A stretch of DNA of 64,000 bases from Trichoplax adhaerens (lineage: Eukaryota > Placozoa > Uniplacotomia > Trichoplacea > Trichoplacidae), in assembly GCF_000150275.1 (NCBI RefSeq), contig NW_002060946.1, positions 4,997,035 through 5,061,034 on the forward strand. The letters run 5' to 3'. Below are positions 1-13,283 of the stretch, piece by piece (positions within the stretch are counted from its first letter, which is position 1; every line of letters starts with the position of its first letter). Under the pieces are notes generated by a model that was not told the origin of the DNA, made no database searches, and worked only from the letters and a program-made list of their open reading frames with translations. The position numbers and the translations under genes are program-made.

Positions 1-3000
1 AATCGCTGGTTGTGCGGTTTTAAAAATTAAAGTTAGCTCTTTTTTTATGCCACACTGGCTTATACTAGTTCAATTTAGGCTAACACATACCGTACCTGCT
101 AGGTTATTCCTTGTGCCACACACATCATTGTTGCATAATTTTTCATTTTACAATGGAGATTAAAGGTTATCGTTGGAAATCACAAAGTGTAGCGTTGTAC
201 GAGTAATTACTCTAACTGACTTTTTTTGAATATAATAATTGACGCTAGAAGCCTAGAATTGATGCGAATTGGACTTGATTCTGAGCTATATTGTTATGCA
301 ACATACACATTGAATAATACTGCACTTTCAGACAAGGTTGTGATGAGAATGAAAGGATGTATAGCGCTGTAGTAACTTGCTTTTACGTATGAGTTGTTGA
401 GTACTGTACTGTAGTCATGTACCAGGATCATTTACGCCAAGATATTCTACATTTCTAAATGTATTAAAAGGAGAAAAGTAATTTTATCCAAGCCTTTATT
501 AAAAGTTTGAATTTGTAACCCTAATGCAGGATCATCCTTTGCCCCAAAATGGCATGATTTTTTATTGATTAATCTGAAGTGTAAATACGTATTCAAATCC
601 AGTCACGTCTCACACATAAATTTTTTAATATGAATCTTTCAACTATATTGAAATTTCTAATTGATTATGCTATGTTCGTTTTAAACATGAGCTGCCAAAC
701 AACGGTTTGCTAAATCATAGTGAATAATGAATATTTATAGTAGTAAATCGCTACTGCCATTGTAGTTTGCTCTTAAGAAAGAATTTTTTACAATCAGTAC
801 AGTATAACAGTGGTTTGGGAAGGACAGTGGATTGTGACCCGTGAGTGAAAAGCTCGTAGAGTTACCAGGGACTAGTAAAAGAAAATGCAGTTACGTTAAG
901 TTAAATACGGGCATTTTGCAATATGATCGATTATGTAGTATACATTATAATAAGGTAAGTATAGTTATTATTACAGCTATTGTGGTTGTATGATATATGT
1001 AGTGTTGAACGTCTTAATTAACACCACAGATTCAATCGCCCCTATGTTGATCCTTTGAACAATTACTGATTACACCGGTGATAGCATATACTGTATTCGT
1101 ATAGTTGTGTATTGAATTTTTTTTTGAACGAGACAGTAACCGTAAATCTTTTCTACACTCGACTGTTGCACATCTAGTATACGATAGGAAAGGGAAAGCA
1201 CGTACTGCGTTATTTTACTGTTAGTATTTACAGGCTACGTTTAAGGTGTAATTTCGCGTTATCGATAGTTCAAAGATGTTTAGATTCTTACCGGCTCGCC
1301 GGCTACGAATTCTAACTTACGCGTATCAAAGCAACGCTAGTCTGTACGTTACTTTAATTATTACTGTACTAATCGTCTACCAGTACTAAAAAATACGTTC
1401 AAGATCTATTATCGCTACTGATAGCGATAATAGATAATTGTCCTATTGCAACCATACAGTTGCTGATGATAGTTAATATTACTGAATAATCGAATTGGGA
1501 ATAATAATAAATAATAAAGTAATAATTACAACCGCCGTACTGTTTGTTCAATGGGCTGTACGGACTGTTGGATGTCACGTTTACAGAAATAGCTGTTGTA
1601 AATCACTGCTATTATCCTAGCGGAACTCTCAACAGTACTGCACTGTAGTATAGCGTTATACTGAAGGGACTGTCGGTGAATGCTAATCTTGTAGTCACTT
1701 TTTCATTAATAAGGTACAGAGAGAAATATACAATGCAGACTGCATTGTGTTCCGTCCAGTACTGAACTCACGATCCGACTGAAAAGTTAGACTCAATTTC
1801 AAAAATTTATATCGGGAGTTGTCTTAAAGTCAATCGGATTTATCTTGCTATACTGTACTGTATATACAAATATCGATTTGTAAATTATCGAGACACATTT
1901 CAGTGTTATGTCATGATCAGTACACTTGTAATGTGTTTCTACTATGCTCGAAGTAAAATTGATTTACACCGTTCAAATTTACTTGGAGAATGAATTCAAT
2001 AAATAAAACTTATACTATAGTCCAGTACTGTACTTAGAATTATCAAACGTCCGGAGATTGGGAACGATTCGTGGCTATCCCCTTAAATAATTATAATTAA
2101 TACGAGTACATGTAGTATGATCGGATTAATTAAATCATATGCATATAATATATACTCCGTGCGAATGTTAAATACTGTATAAAGTTAAAGTACTACAAGT
2201 ACCGCACAGTATGCGTAGTATCAGTTCGAGAAATTAATCCCTTTAAAAAGTTTTACATATTGAAGGTCAATTTCGATGACATCAGATGCAATGTCAAATT
2301 TGGATTCGAATGATATATAACTTTCATGCAAACGTTTTAGTCTAACAAGTAATATTAATAGGATTTTTCATTTTTTTATTATAAGGAATACAATTACTAC
2401 TATTGCAGTACAGTATATCGAAGGGTGTGGCATCAATAGTAAAATACTGTATAGTGTACTGTACTGTACATTACGTTAGTCGCTCTTTACAGTTAGTAAC
2501 ATTACCGAAAAACAGAATCAGTACTTTGTACCCTTTACATATGCATTGCTAATTAATTCTATACTAGCACTATATATAATACGTAATAGTGGATGATCTT
2601 CAATTAACTATAAAATGTTATTAAACCCTTATGATAGGATGATCTCGCCGAGCAGCACACTTTCGATTTCAAGGGATACCGTGAAGGGGTAAGTGAGACG
2701 TCGACTATGACGCTTTATTTCAAATTTTAAAGATGTAAAATTGTAACATGATGCGAAGCGAATTCCCGGTACAGTACTTTCATGAATTTTTAAAAATTTT
2801 TATAATGTAGTGATCTTTGATTGAAGATAGTTTCAAATATCTCATATTCCAATACCAGCTATTAGAGATCTTCGTATGCGCGTTTGATGTGATCAACAGT
2901 TAAAAAATGATTGATGAAGTAGATTTTATTTTTACAAACTTTTTGTATCTTACTGTTGCTATAAGAATGTATCCTGTTGTGGTTAATATAGATAAAATAT

Positions 3001-3082
3001 ATCGATTAATAGGTTATAGTAATCATCGCAAAAATTAATAAAGCAAATGTAAAGACTTTTAATATAATTATAATTTACGTAG
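1..3082. other. Intergenic or upstream FA2H intron sequence, no gene supported
   Basis: No open frame with recognisable protein similarity was found on either strand. I looked for the cytochrome b5 haem motif (HPGG) expected upstream of the FA2H hydroxylase domain and did not see it. One candidate exon at 2638-2688 is flanked by AG and GTAAGT and would join the FA2H exon at 3083 in phase 0, adding 17 residues that end in GYREG. Nothing else independent supports it. Short palindromic ACAGTACTGT-type words occur, for example near 2455-2470. Confidence 0.5.
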
Positions 3083-4028
3083 GATTTGGTTGATTGGAGC
3101 AAACCCATATTCCCTCAAGTTGGGAAGTTAGGAAAGCAATATCAAGACTGGGTGCATAGTCCTGTTGACAAGAAGTTGCGACTATTTCCATACGACCTTT
3201 TTGAAATCTGTTCCTATTGCCCTTGGTATACGGTGCCCATGGTCTGGCTACCGATTGCGTCTTATATTGCTCATACCTCACTTACCGGCATCTACAGCAT
3301 GGACTACTTTCATACGTTAACAAATGATCAGTGGGGTTTTGTAGGAGCCCTTTTGATCTTGGGCATATTTGCATGGACACTCATGGAATATCTTTTGCAT
3401 AGATTCTTATTTCATGCTATTCCGCCGGCGGATTCACCAGTACTCATCAGTTTGCATTTTCTCATGCATGGGCAGCATCATAAGGTTTGTTGGCCATCCT
3501 CTATAACATTTATTAAATTAATAGAGACGAATGATAAAGTAGCGACTAATATAATGCTGTATCTGTGAGTTGATATTGTTCTTTAATTCTAATGTATAAC
3601 CTTTGTATAACTTAACAGGTTCCTTTTGATCCAGGACGTTTGGTATTTCCGCCTGTTCCGGCTGCAATCTTAGTATCGCCAGTGTATCTAACAGTTTCGT
3701 TGACTGGAAATATTGGTCGGCTAATATTTGCCGGTGGATTGTTAGGATACGTTGCATATGATTGCATTCACTACTATTTGCATCATGGATCACCAGGTCA
3801 AGGTACATATTTGAAAGGTCTCAAGACTTATCATGTGGTGCACCATTTTGTACAACAGGATAAAGGTATGTTTAGCTAGATATATTCTGACTCTCTCTCT
3901 ATATTAATTGTTGCATTTGACTATCAGGTAATGTTCCTAATTTCATACCTCTTTATATCCACTCAGGTTTTGGGATTTCTTCTAAATTTTGGGATATTCC
4001 TTTTAATACCTTACCACCAAGAGCATGA
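3083..4028 (+). CDS. FA2H: Fatty acid 2-hydroxylase, C-terminal hydroxylase domain (5' end not found)
   Basis: Exons 3083-3484, 3619-3865 and 3967-4028 encode 236 residues ending at TGA 4026-4028. The product is the ER-membrane di-iron enzyme that 2-hydroxylates fatty acids for sphingolipids. The segment opens with DLVDWSKP, the start of the conserved region in animal FA2H. It carries the histidine clusters of the sterol-desaturase/hydroxylase family in order: HRFLFH, HFLMHGQHH, HYYLHHG and YHVVHHF. Hydrophobic segments flank them. Phases are consistent (0, then 1). Animal FA2H normally has an N-terminal cytochrome b5 domain, which I could not find in the 3 kb upstream. It may lie beyond the window, behind a long intron, or be missing. 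The start is therefore unassigned and the gene is entered as partial. Confidence 0.92.
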
Positions 4029-5811
4029 GAGACATAGCTATATTCAGCTGTACGTACTGCTGATTTTTACATAAACTTCGTTTACAGTAGATATAAAATA
4101 ACATGGCAACTTTAATGTGCTATTATTGTATTAATATTGGAAAGTTATGTTAGCGCTAAATCATAAGGTTTCAGTTAAATTATATAATTATCTACAGTGC
4201 ATTAGTTTTTTAATTTAATATAGGTTATTACTTCATCTACATGTAGGATGGTAGCATGATATTTAATGTAAATTCATAATTTTAAGACACTTTTGATTGA
4301 TTAAAATTCTTGCAATCTTTAGTATCCGTCTTGAAAATGACTAACTTATAGTATATTCCTAGCGAGTGATAATACGAATATTTTTATCTGTGTCATTTCA
4401 TAGCAAGCATCAAGCCTAAATGAGTTAAAATATGTAGTTCTGTATACATAATAGTAAAGGAGACGTAACCGGTTTACTCATCTGACAATTATGGTATACA
4501 ATTTAGTTGAACTTTACCTCGTTGTGTTTGAAAATTTTAGGTCAACAATAACATATGTGATAGCTAATTATTTTCGACGTAGTTTACATTTGACTACAGG
4601 AAAGGATATTTAGTTCTGTATTATTGAAGGCGCGGGTACAGGGTGTTAAAAGAATATCTTCTAGCTGTTTCGCTGACGTAGCGTTAAATAAAGTAATCTA
4701 ATAATATATAATAGGACATCAATTTGGTAATGTTGTGGCTTACTTGTGTACGTTAATCATATCCATGGTAATCTATTCCTTAAAGCCAAATCTGAAATGA
4801 GTTTCTTTTACCTACTTGATACCAATTGTACCCATCAATGACTTGAATTGTTCTCTATTTATCTACACCATACCAGTATTCTTGTAATTTGTTCTTAATT
4901 AGAAACGTTATGGAAATCCTTTAATTCATAGTTTACTTCCTGACTCTACCAATGGCTCAGTCTGTAGCATGACGACTTGTACACATGTTATGCAACAAGC
5001 AGAAAATATCCACATTGGTAAACGTGCTCGTACTATGCATGACGAATAGCAGAATTACGACTTACGAGTACTGTACAGTCAGTTAAGTACCCATTACTCA
5101 TTCCGTGAAAGTAAATGCAATTGAATTTTCCGATCGTCCTTTTCTTGTAAGTTATACAACTTTATTATTGGTTTTAGGTTGAAGTACAGTTTTCCTATAG
5201 GTTGTGGTCGAAGTAGTGATTGAGATCCACAAATACTATATGACTGAACGTCTATCTCGAGATCTTGATTACTAATTGTTTACAGAAAGTAATAAAACCC
5301 TGATTTTGTTACTTTCTCGTTCCGATACCTTGTACCAGCAAGCATACAACTTACGGAGTCTGTAAAATTGCGTAAAATTTTTTCATCAGACATTATGTGC
5401 ACGGTACACGTATATAAGACATTGATTGATACTTTCCCTGTAGCAGTAAGTTGTACAAGAAAGATTACAGCAATAGCAATCTTACTGTTATCTTTCTTAG
5501 ATGATCCAATACATGGTCATTGTACATTACTTTTCAGCAATGCTCAGTGCCGAGATGCAGTACAGTTGAAACGTTTTACGTCTTGCAAGTTAATGTCGAT
5601 GTCGTCCTATGTAAGCGTATACTACACTTTATATTCGAGTTCTACTATAGTACTTTGCATGGCAATAACATCAGCCATTTTCTATTTGAAAATACACTTT
5701 TTAAACATCATGTCAATGTACAGTATTTAGAATCGATGTTGTCACCCCGTCTTCACCCACAGTCCCTGTTGCCAAGTCAATGTACGTTTGTACAATGTGC
5801 ACCAGTCACAC
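4029..5811. other. Intergenic, no gene supported
   Basis: AT-rich sequence downstream of FA2H. Open frames near 5368-5861 overlap each other in different frames, show no family resemblance and run into the tandem repeat, so I treat them as chance. Confidence 0.6.
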
Positions 5812-6210
5812 AAGGTCTTTTTTTAGTAGTCTATGTCTATGGTCATGATCATGTTACCTGATGCAGAAATGTGAAGAGAAACTGCATGCAAAATCAGACT
5901 CATAGTACTGTCCATAGAGAAAGTCAGGAATTTACGAAAACATCACCTACACAGAGGTCATTTTTTAGTAGTCCATGTCTATGGTCATGATCATGTTACC
6001 TGATGCAGAAATGTGAAGAGAAACTGCATGCAAAATCAGACTCATAGTACTGTCCATAGAGAAAGTCAGGAATTTACGAAAACATCAACTACACAGAAGG
6101 TCATTTTTTAGTAGTCCATGTCTATGGTCATGATCATGTTACCTGGTGCAGAAATGTGAAGAGAAACTGCATGCAAAATCAGACTCATAGTACTGTCCAT
6201 AGAGAAAAAA
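5812..6210. repeat. 142-143 bp tandem repeat, about 2.8 copies
   Basis: Three nearly identical units begin at about 5813, 5955 and 6098. Each starts AGGTC(A/T)TTTTTTAGTAGT and runs through a segment with GGTCATGATCATG, then ACTGTCCATAGAGAAA. The last unit breaks off after about 110 bp. Units differ by a few substitutions, so the array is recent. No coding sense is evident. Confidence 0.93.
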
Positions 6211-6359
6211 ATCAATAATTTAGGTGATACTTGAGTCAATTCCCGCAAAAAAATCCATGGTAGTGTCAGCGACTATCAGGGACTACTGAGTGAGTACACG
6301 ACTCTCGTCCCTGACCTTGTTTTGCATCGGAGTCCAGTGCCACTCGGAACTCCGACTGT

Positions 6360-6545
6360 AGGGTACAGTACTTAGTACTGTACAGTTGGATTTCAAAGCG
6401 AATCGGAAGGGAGTTGCAAAACACTGACGTACAGTACAGTACAGTACAGTACAGTACAGTACACAGTACTGTACTTTACAGTGTACAGTACTGTACGTCT
6501 GTCCTTGCCTTAACCGTGCCGTACAGTACCGTACTGGTACTAGAT
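6360..6545. repeat. ACAGT/ACTGT-rich block with (ACAGT)6
   Basis: A perfect run of six ACAGT units lies at 6431-6460, flanked by several copies of the palindromic words GTACAGTAC and ACAGTACTGT (6363-6386, 6461-6500, 6520-6540). The block can fold on itself in many ways. It lies about 0.4 kb upstream of the proposed DDX27 start. Open frames through it on both strands are by-products of the low-complexity sequence. Confidence 0.85.
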
Positions 6546-6869
6546 GGCTACCAAGTTTCTGCAACGCCTACAACACGTGATCTTTGCACGACGTCGCATC
6601 GTCAAGCTGTAGCAAAGCACCGGTCAGACTCGAGTGGATTAACCTCCAGGTCCTCTTGCGTGGAAATTTGGGCTTAAAATTAGGATAAATCCTTCAAGAT
6701 TTCAATTTTGCAGCCAAGTTTCTGCATAAAATACTTTAGTGCAAGAAAATTTTTGATTGTGATTATATCGTCGTCTATAGAAGATTGGACGAGTAAAACT
6801 GTAGTATTATAATATCGAATTGTACCTATCGGAGTTGTTGGATATCCACATATAAATCCAGGTGTCCAA

Positions 6870-9800
6870 ATGGCCAGTGACAATGATAGTGATGATGGTG
6901 CGGAGGTAAGAAACAATGTCCAGTAGAAGAAAATGAACATATCCAGTTTGCTTCTTCCTACAATGTTCTCTTGCTTGCTATATAGCAAAACAAGGATACT
7001 ACAGTTAATAGAAACGACACTTCTGCTTGTAAAATTGACGATAATACGCACTACTAAATGCCACTATAATGCAAGGAATACTGTCGATTGTGCAATGTAT
7101 GGATGGATGCTTTATTAATTATACTATTTCCTTATCCTATCAGATGTTGAGAGTGTACTCCATAACTGATTGCTAGATAAACTACTGTGAATGCAATATG
7201 ATTGATCAAGCACGCGCGCAAGATGCCGACGTTAAGTCACATTTTGATGTGCTTTTTCACCTATGATAAATCCAACTTACCAGTCGTAGAGATTGACTAC
7301 ATACAGCATAGCATGGCTGAGTCAAGGCCTACTGTAGACCATACAGATAAACCACAGTGCTATGATTAAGAAGATAGAATGGTACAGCACTGTATTTGCG
7401 GCTTTATTGGAGATAGGACAACGTCAATAGACTTTATCGATAAATTGCTATCGAAATCAACTTTATCTTGTTACTGTACAGTACCACGAGAGAGCCGACC
7501 AGAGACTGGACAACGCATTCATTTATTAATTACTGATTGCATATTCTACTATATACAGCATATACAAACTTCACGTATGACAAAGTATCAAGTATACTAC
7601 CGGATAGGATGACGATTTGCAAAGTTACAGGCATATTAATTAAATTATAGAAATTACAATTTGTGATGCTTACTTCTAATCATACTGTATCAGCATGTAC
7701 TCGAGTAATGGTCGGTAATGAGATGTTTAGAGAGCTCAGTGATAGTCTATCTCGTCGTATAGCAACTGAAGCAAATACTTGACGCTTTTATACTTTTGCA
7801 TAATACTGTACTGTGTAACTACAATTTTAAGTGCCATACAGATACTATGGAAAGATATTGATGCTACGCTTGCTTTGAGATTATGTATTACTTGGTGAAT
7901 ATATCGACCATAGGTTAACTGTGGCTTAAGTTAATTTCTAGATTATTAAAATTACATTCAGCACGTATAGGCTGATATCGGGTATATACCTGTAGTAGTC
8001 TGAAATCAAGAGCAGCACTTCTTAACTTATTTTTTTCTTGAATTGAGCTTAATCGACAGTACATCCGCAAGGTTGCTGCAATATAAAGAAGAGCTAGACT
8101 ATAGTTGCATCGCTTCAGTCTAGAATTCGATATATCATGATATTATAAAGTTATAAATTAAAATTGGAAGAAAAAGTAGACTCTTTGATCTTATAATCCT
8201 AGCTTGACTGTGACTCCGTACCCCTTTGTCGATACGACACCATGCGAATCTATTATGCAAATTTGAGTAGTGTATGAATCAATTAAGTAATTAACCAAGT
8301 AAGATTGTAAGACAGCGGCGAAAGTGTTGATAGATAGCTTCATATTGACCAGAATTGCAGCTAGTATTTGCGTTAAACAATATGTAAACATTATTCTTTT
8401 GCTAAGATGGTTTATCTGGAAGCCCACACCTTATACGTTAATTTGGCTACTTTACTACAAATCCCTTGTAGCATAGGACATAAGTGTACAAGTAGCACCT
8501 GTAATTTAAACTTAGGTGAAATGATATTGTAATTGTTATTATTAATGTTAATCTACATTATAGACGAAAAGATCGAGAAGGAAAGCAGATTTCGCAGATA
8601 ACTTCGTCTTCCAAGTTGATGATGAAGACACCGGTAACTCAGCTGGTTGGGATTTTGAGAATGTTTTGACATTTATTAAAAGAAAAGATGATTTGGTAAT
8701 ATATTTATAGATAAGTAGGTATTGTTAATACTAGACTTTCAGTACTGTACTGCCATTGAAATGAAGCAAAATAAGTATTACATTTAACTTCATATCACGT
8801 AAACAGGACTATTAGCAACCCATACGTTATTGTGTGCTTTAGAAGGAAGATAGATACCTAATAGTCATACCATTTTATTAATCTTATTGTAAATTAAAAT
8901 ATAAATAATAGATAACTCACTGCTGTAAATGCCCACAAATAAATAAATTCCATGTTTTGCAGGCCTCTTTTTCCACACTAAACCAAAAAATTTTTGAGAA
9001 AAGAAAGGAAAAGAGTCGACCTGTTGAGGTAAATCATATGTTAATGCTATATGCGTACAGTAAGTTCTTATTTTAACATTCACCTATAACAATTAATCAC
9101 GAAGACATTATTAAATGAAGTATTGAAGTCCTTCTTGTTATATAACACGATAACTCTTTCTTCGTAGTCTACAATTAAATTATACTTTATATTGATCAGA
9201 ACTCTATCTCCTTATTGTGTAGAATGAAGGAATTGATGATGAAAATGATCATGGTGCAAATTCGTCAAACGTTTCATTTCCTGGTATGATGTATAGCCTA
9301 CATTTCGATATACTTCTATTAGTCTCGTTTCTTATAGAATACATTGCCACGGAATACTCTTTAATTTCTCTACTGCAACGATGATTACGTATAAAAAATT
9401 TTATAAGCTCGATTGTATAATAAAAAAATATCTTAATAAATTCGCCAATTACTGTCTCATCTAAAGATGACGGTACTGACGATGAGGCCTATGAGACCGA
9501 TGAGAATGAGAAGGATCAGGAGAGTGAGGTAATTTGGTAACGCATAGTAGATTAATTGGAGATCACTTTAACAGAATACTTTGCTTAATTCTGTAAATTA
9601 ACAGTAATAATGTATAATTTCGAAATAAAATACTAGAATGAAGAAAAGGATGCCTTTTTTGAAAAGCCTCCAGTACAGGATTTAACTAAAAGTTTTAGAG
9701 ATATAAACTTATCTCGACCATTACTAAAGGTTTTGAAATCGATTTTCAGCGAAAGATTATTTAATACGTCACCTATGCCGCATTAATATTTTTACTATAT

Positions 9801-12800
9801 TCTTAAAGGCAATTAGTACTTTAGGATTCGAACATCCGACGCCAATTCAGTCATCAACAATTCCTATAGCTCTACTTGGCAAGGATATTTGTGCATGTGC
9901 AGCAACTGGCACAGGTTTAGTTCGCTAAATTTACTGTTGACTAAATATTTTACGCGTGATTGAAATGTGACAAGATATTGGAAATTGAACCTTGATTAAA
10001 ATTCTGGCATTGTTTACCTTGCAGGAAAGACTGCAGCGTTCATGCTTCCTATATTAGAAAGATTGATCTATAGACCTAAGAGAATTCCCGTGACTAGAGT
10101 TCTGGTACTGGTTCCGACGCGAGAATTGGCTATTCAGGTGTGTATTCAGTTTACCTATAGATTTTAAGTTACCATTTTGCCGTCAGGATTTGAATATACA
10201 TTTTATCGTGTCCTTAGGTATTTTCCGTTGGAAAATCCTTATGTCAATACACAGACATAGAATTTTGCTTGGCAGCAGGTAAAAAATTTGGTGCATCGAT
10301 CAGACTTACTGAATATTAATTACTACTATGAAAGTAGTTTCACATGCGTACTGTACTTGCGTTTACTTTGGATTGCTGATTTTATTACTGTAGGAGGGCT
10401 AGATATCGCTAGTCAAGAAGCTGCACTTCGACGAAATCCAGATATAGTCATAGCTACGCCAGGACGCTTAGTCGATCATTTACATAATACTCCGTCGTTC
10501 GACTTACAGGGTATTGAGATTCTTGTACTTGATGAAGCTGACAGGCAAGTAGATGTTTTAAGGAATTTAATAGCAAATCTCCTACGCGTATCTTAATCCC
10601 AAGATTTATAAGTAGATACGTGACATTATGAAATGCACTTAGTTCTTATTAAAATTTAATAATGCGTATACATTAGAATGCTAGACGAACACTTTAAAGA
10701 TCAAATGGATGAACTGATTCGATTAAGCCCCAAAGGACGGCAAACGATGCTGTTTTCCGCAACCATGACAGACGAAGTAAACTGGCTTGCTATTTGCCAT
10801 TATTATTAATGTTGCTAGAATAATAATACAAGAGTTAATATTTTACATTAACTGGGATTTCTCAATTTACTATTCTTTGAAACTAAAAGGTGGAAGAGCT
10901 GGCTACACTATCTCTCAACAAGCCCATTCGCTTATTTATAAATCGAAATACCGACGTTGCAAATAATCTACGTCAAGAATTTATTCGCATTAGGCCTGCA
11001 AGAGAGGATGATCGAGAAGCTATCATAGCCGGTTAATAAGTTTTAAGTTTTAGTTATAGATATTCAAAGTTATTACGTCTCTTCAGTTTTTGGGATAGCA
11101 GTATCGAGAATGGTTAGTAAATGCAATCATTTTTTCTTCCATCAATTATAGCTTTGTGTTATCGACAATTCAATGAACGTTGCCTAATTTTTATGCCAAT
11201 GAAGTGGCAAGTACATCGACTAAGAATAGTCCTGGGATTATTGGGATTATCAGTTGATGAGCTGCATGGCAATCTAACTCAATTGCAACGCTTAGAGGCT
11301 TTTAACCGTTTTAAAAAGGGGGAAATTGGTATTTTAGTAGCTACTGATCTAGCTGCTCGTGGATTAGATATTGAAGGAGTTAGAACGGTAACAATATTTC
11401 TAAGGAATCAAAGATATTGTAGCATGTAAAGATTACTTAAAAGTCGAAAGTTTGAATTTATTAATATGAATGAATGTATAGAGCGTCAGTTACTTATACC
11501 ATTCAGGCTAAAATCATCGTAGGAACTAGATTGGTTGATTCATTTCTTACCCTCTAGGTAATCAACTACAATATTCCAGCAACTACTAAGCAATATGTTC
11601 ATAGGGTAGGTCGAACAGCAAGAGCGGGCCAGTTTGGAAGGTAAAATTCACGTTATCATTGATATTACGTATTCACCTTAAATCAAGCTTCTATAACTAT
11701 ATCAACTTATATTTAATACTCTTCAATATTGCAGATCAATCACCCTGGTGGTGGAAAAAGAGCGAAAATTACTTAAGACCATTGTAAAAAATTCAAAGAC
11801 GGCTGTAAAAAGTCGAATTATCTCTCCTGGTTTGTTGAACTTATTATGCAATTAATAATATTTGCGTTCGGAAGATTCGAAGGAGATTAAGAATATTTCT
11901 TAATCAAATGCGTTTAATTAGAAATTATAACCAAGTATAAAAGAAAAATACAAAAAATACAGGCCGATATTAAAGATATTTTAAAAGCGGAAGAAGAGGA
12001 GAAAGCCGTAATATTTACTATTTAGAATGTCATTGTTAATTAGCTGCTTGTGAAGTAAAAATTATGCTAATATTTAGTTTAGAGTCTCTGAAATGGAAGT
12101 AAATAAAGCTAAGAATTTAATTATTCATGAAGAAGAAATACATAGTAGGCCAAAACGCACTTTCATTCAAGCTGAGAAACGTGACGGTAACATGATGTTC
12201 ATGTAGAATTAATGCTTCTTATTTACTCGTATTAATAAAAAATTTCGTTGATTTTGTAATAATTTTGTAATTTTAACACGTGAAGAGCCAAAAAAGAAAA
12301 AGAAGAAAAACCCACAGATGAAGGTCAATTCTCAACATTTGTAACATTTTTTGTATAAATATCTAATGATTGGAATTTACTATAATCATCCGATTTCAAA
12401 CTTAGTAAAGCTGTCCAATGTTGCTATTTCAACAGAACATGTCCTCAGATGAAGTAAAACTTCAGCAGTCTATGTATTATGATATACGTAATATGAAGAG
12501 AAACAAAAAAGGGAAAAGGCTTCGTACAGTTATTGAAGATAATGAAAAACCTGCTCAAAGTAATTATTTATAGTACTTCGTAAAATAGTATATTGGTTCC
12601 TATAACTACTATAGCGTATATTGTGTATCGTACATAGAAGATTAGCTATCAGGCGGATACAGCACATCACTTTGTGAATATACACTTAGAGAATTTATTA
12701 GTAAATGGAGATATACTGTAGTTTTACCAGATTAAGGTAGTCAACGAACGTAGTATCTATTATCGATTCGAGAGCTAAATGTACGTATTTAAATGGCTGT

Positions 12801-13283
12801 AGGTAAATACAATTTGACACATTGATGTCAATGTAGTCAAAGATGTGGCTAATTCTAATCTTTTTAATTTTTTCATTTCTCCTTGCATTAATATGTAGCT
12901 CATAAAAAGAAAACGACCAAAGCTTTGAAGACATTTGATAAAGAATTGACCAATACTAGCAAGAAGGCATTAAAGGAATTTCGAAAAGGGTAGGTTTTTA
13001 CTGTATAGAGCGTAACATTGATCGTTGCTAACTAAGATTTTTTCTGTACTCTTAATTTTAATATAATAGTGCTGTCATGGATACAAAAAAGAGGAGTAAC
13101 GGAAAATTTAAATCAAAGAAACGGTAAACAAATCATAAACCTTACTTACTGTGTTGCTAGAATGTTTTGTAATAATGCTAATTACTGAAACTAATTTTCT
13201 GATAATATATCGTAAATAAAAAGATTACATGCAATTGACGCTATTGCTATTTCACATTATTTCATAGGTATAAAAGACGTTAG
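6870..13283 (+). CDS. DDX27: ATP-dependent RNA helicase DDX27 (yeast Drs1 type)
   Basis: Nucleolar DEAD-box helicase of 60S ribosome assembly. Exons: 6870-6905, 8564-8695, 8963-9028, 9223-9283, 9467-9528, 9637-9729, 9809-9914, 10025-10137, 10218-10278, 10394-10544, 10677-10776, 10890-11031, 11152-11387, 11558-11640, 11735-11829, 11922-12007, 12078-12186, 12286-12323, 12436-12559, 12899-12989, 13070-13123, 13268-13283. They sum to 2055 nt, 684 residues. Visible: acidic N-terminus, FVF motif (about 30), Q motif GFEHPTPIQ (156-164), ATGTGKT (182-188), DEAD (290-293), SAT (321-323), [13 protein letters not shown] (468-475), then a lysine-rich tail with the family's conserved [11 protein letters not shown] and final YKRR. 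Exon 1 ([12 protein letters not shown]) is phase-consistent but short and 1.66 kb away, so the start is less certain. The intron after DEAD uses a GC donor. A polyadenylation hexamer follows the stop. Confidence 0.95.
10545..10676 (+). other. GC-AG intron in DDX27 immediately after the DEAD box
   Basis: The exon ends GACAG at 10544 and the intron opens GCAAGT instead of GTAAGT. The acceptor ends at 10676. Only this junction restores DEADRMLDEHF, the family's usual sequence. GCAAGT after an exon-final AG is the accepted context of rare U2-type GC donors. Confidence 0.88.

Noticed and set aside
2638-2688. Candidate FA2H micro-exon of 17 codons
   Set aside because: Splice-like ends and phase fit 3083, but the acceptor is weak and the peptide does not clearly match the FA2H linker; kept as a note only.
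6283-6677. Opposed 87- and 93-codon frames
   Set aside because: Both are dominated by Tyr/Cys/Ser/Val/Thr from translating (ACAGT)n repeats.
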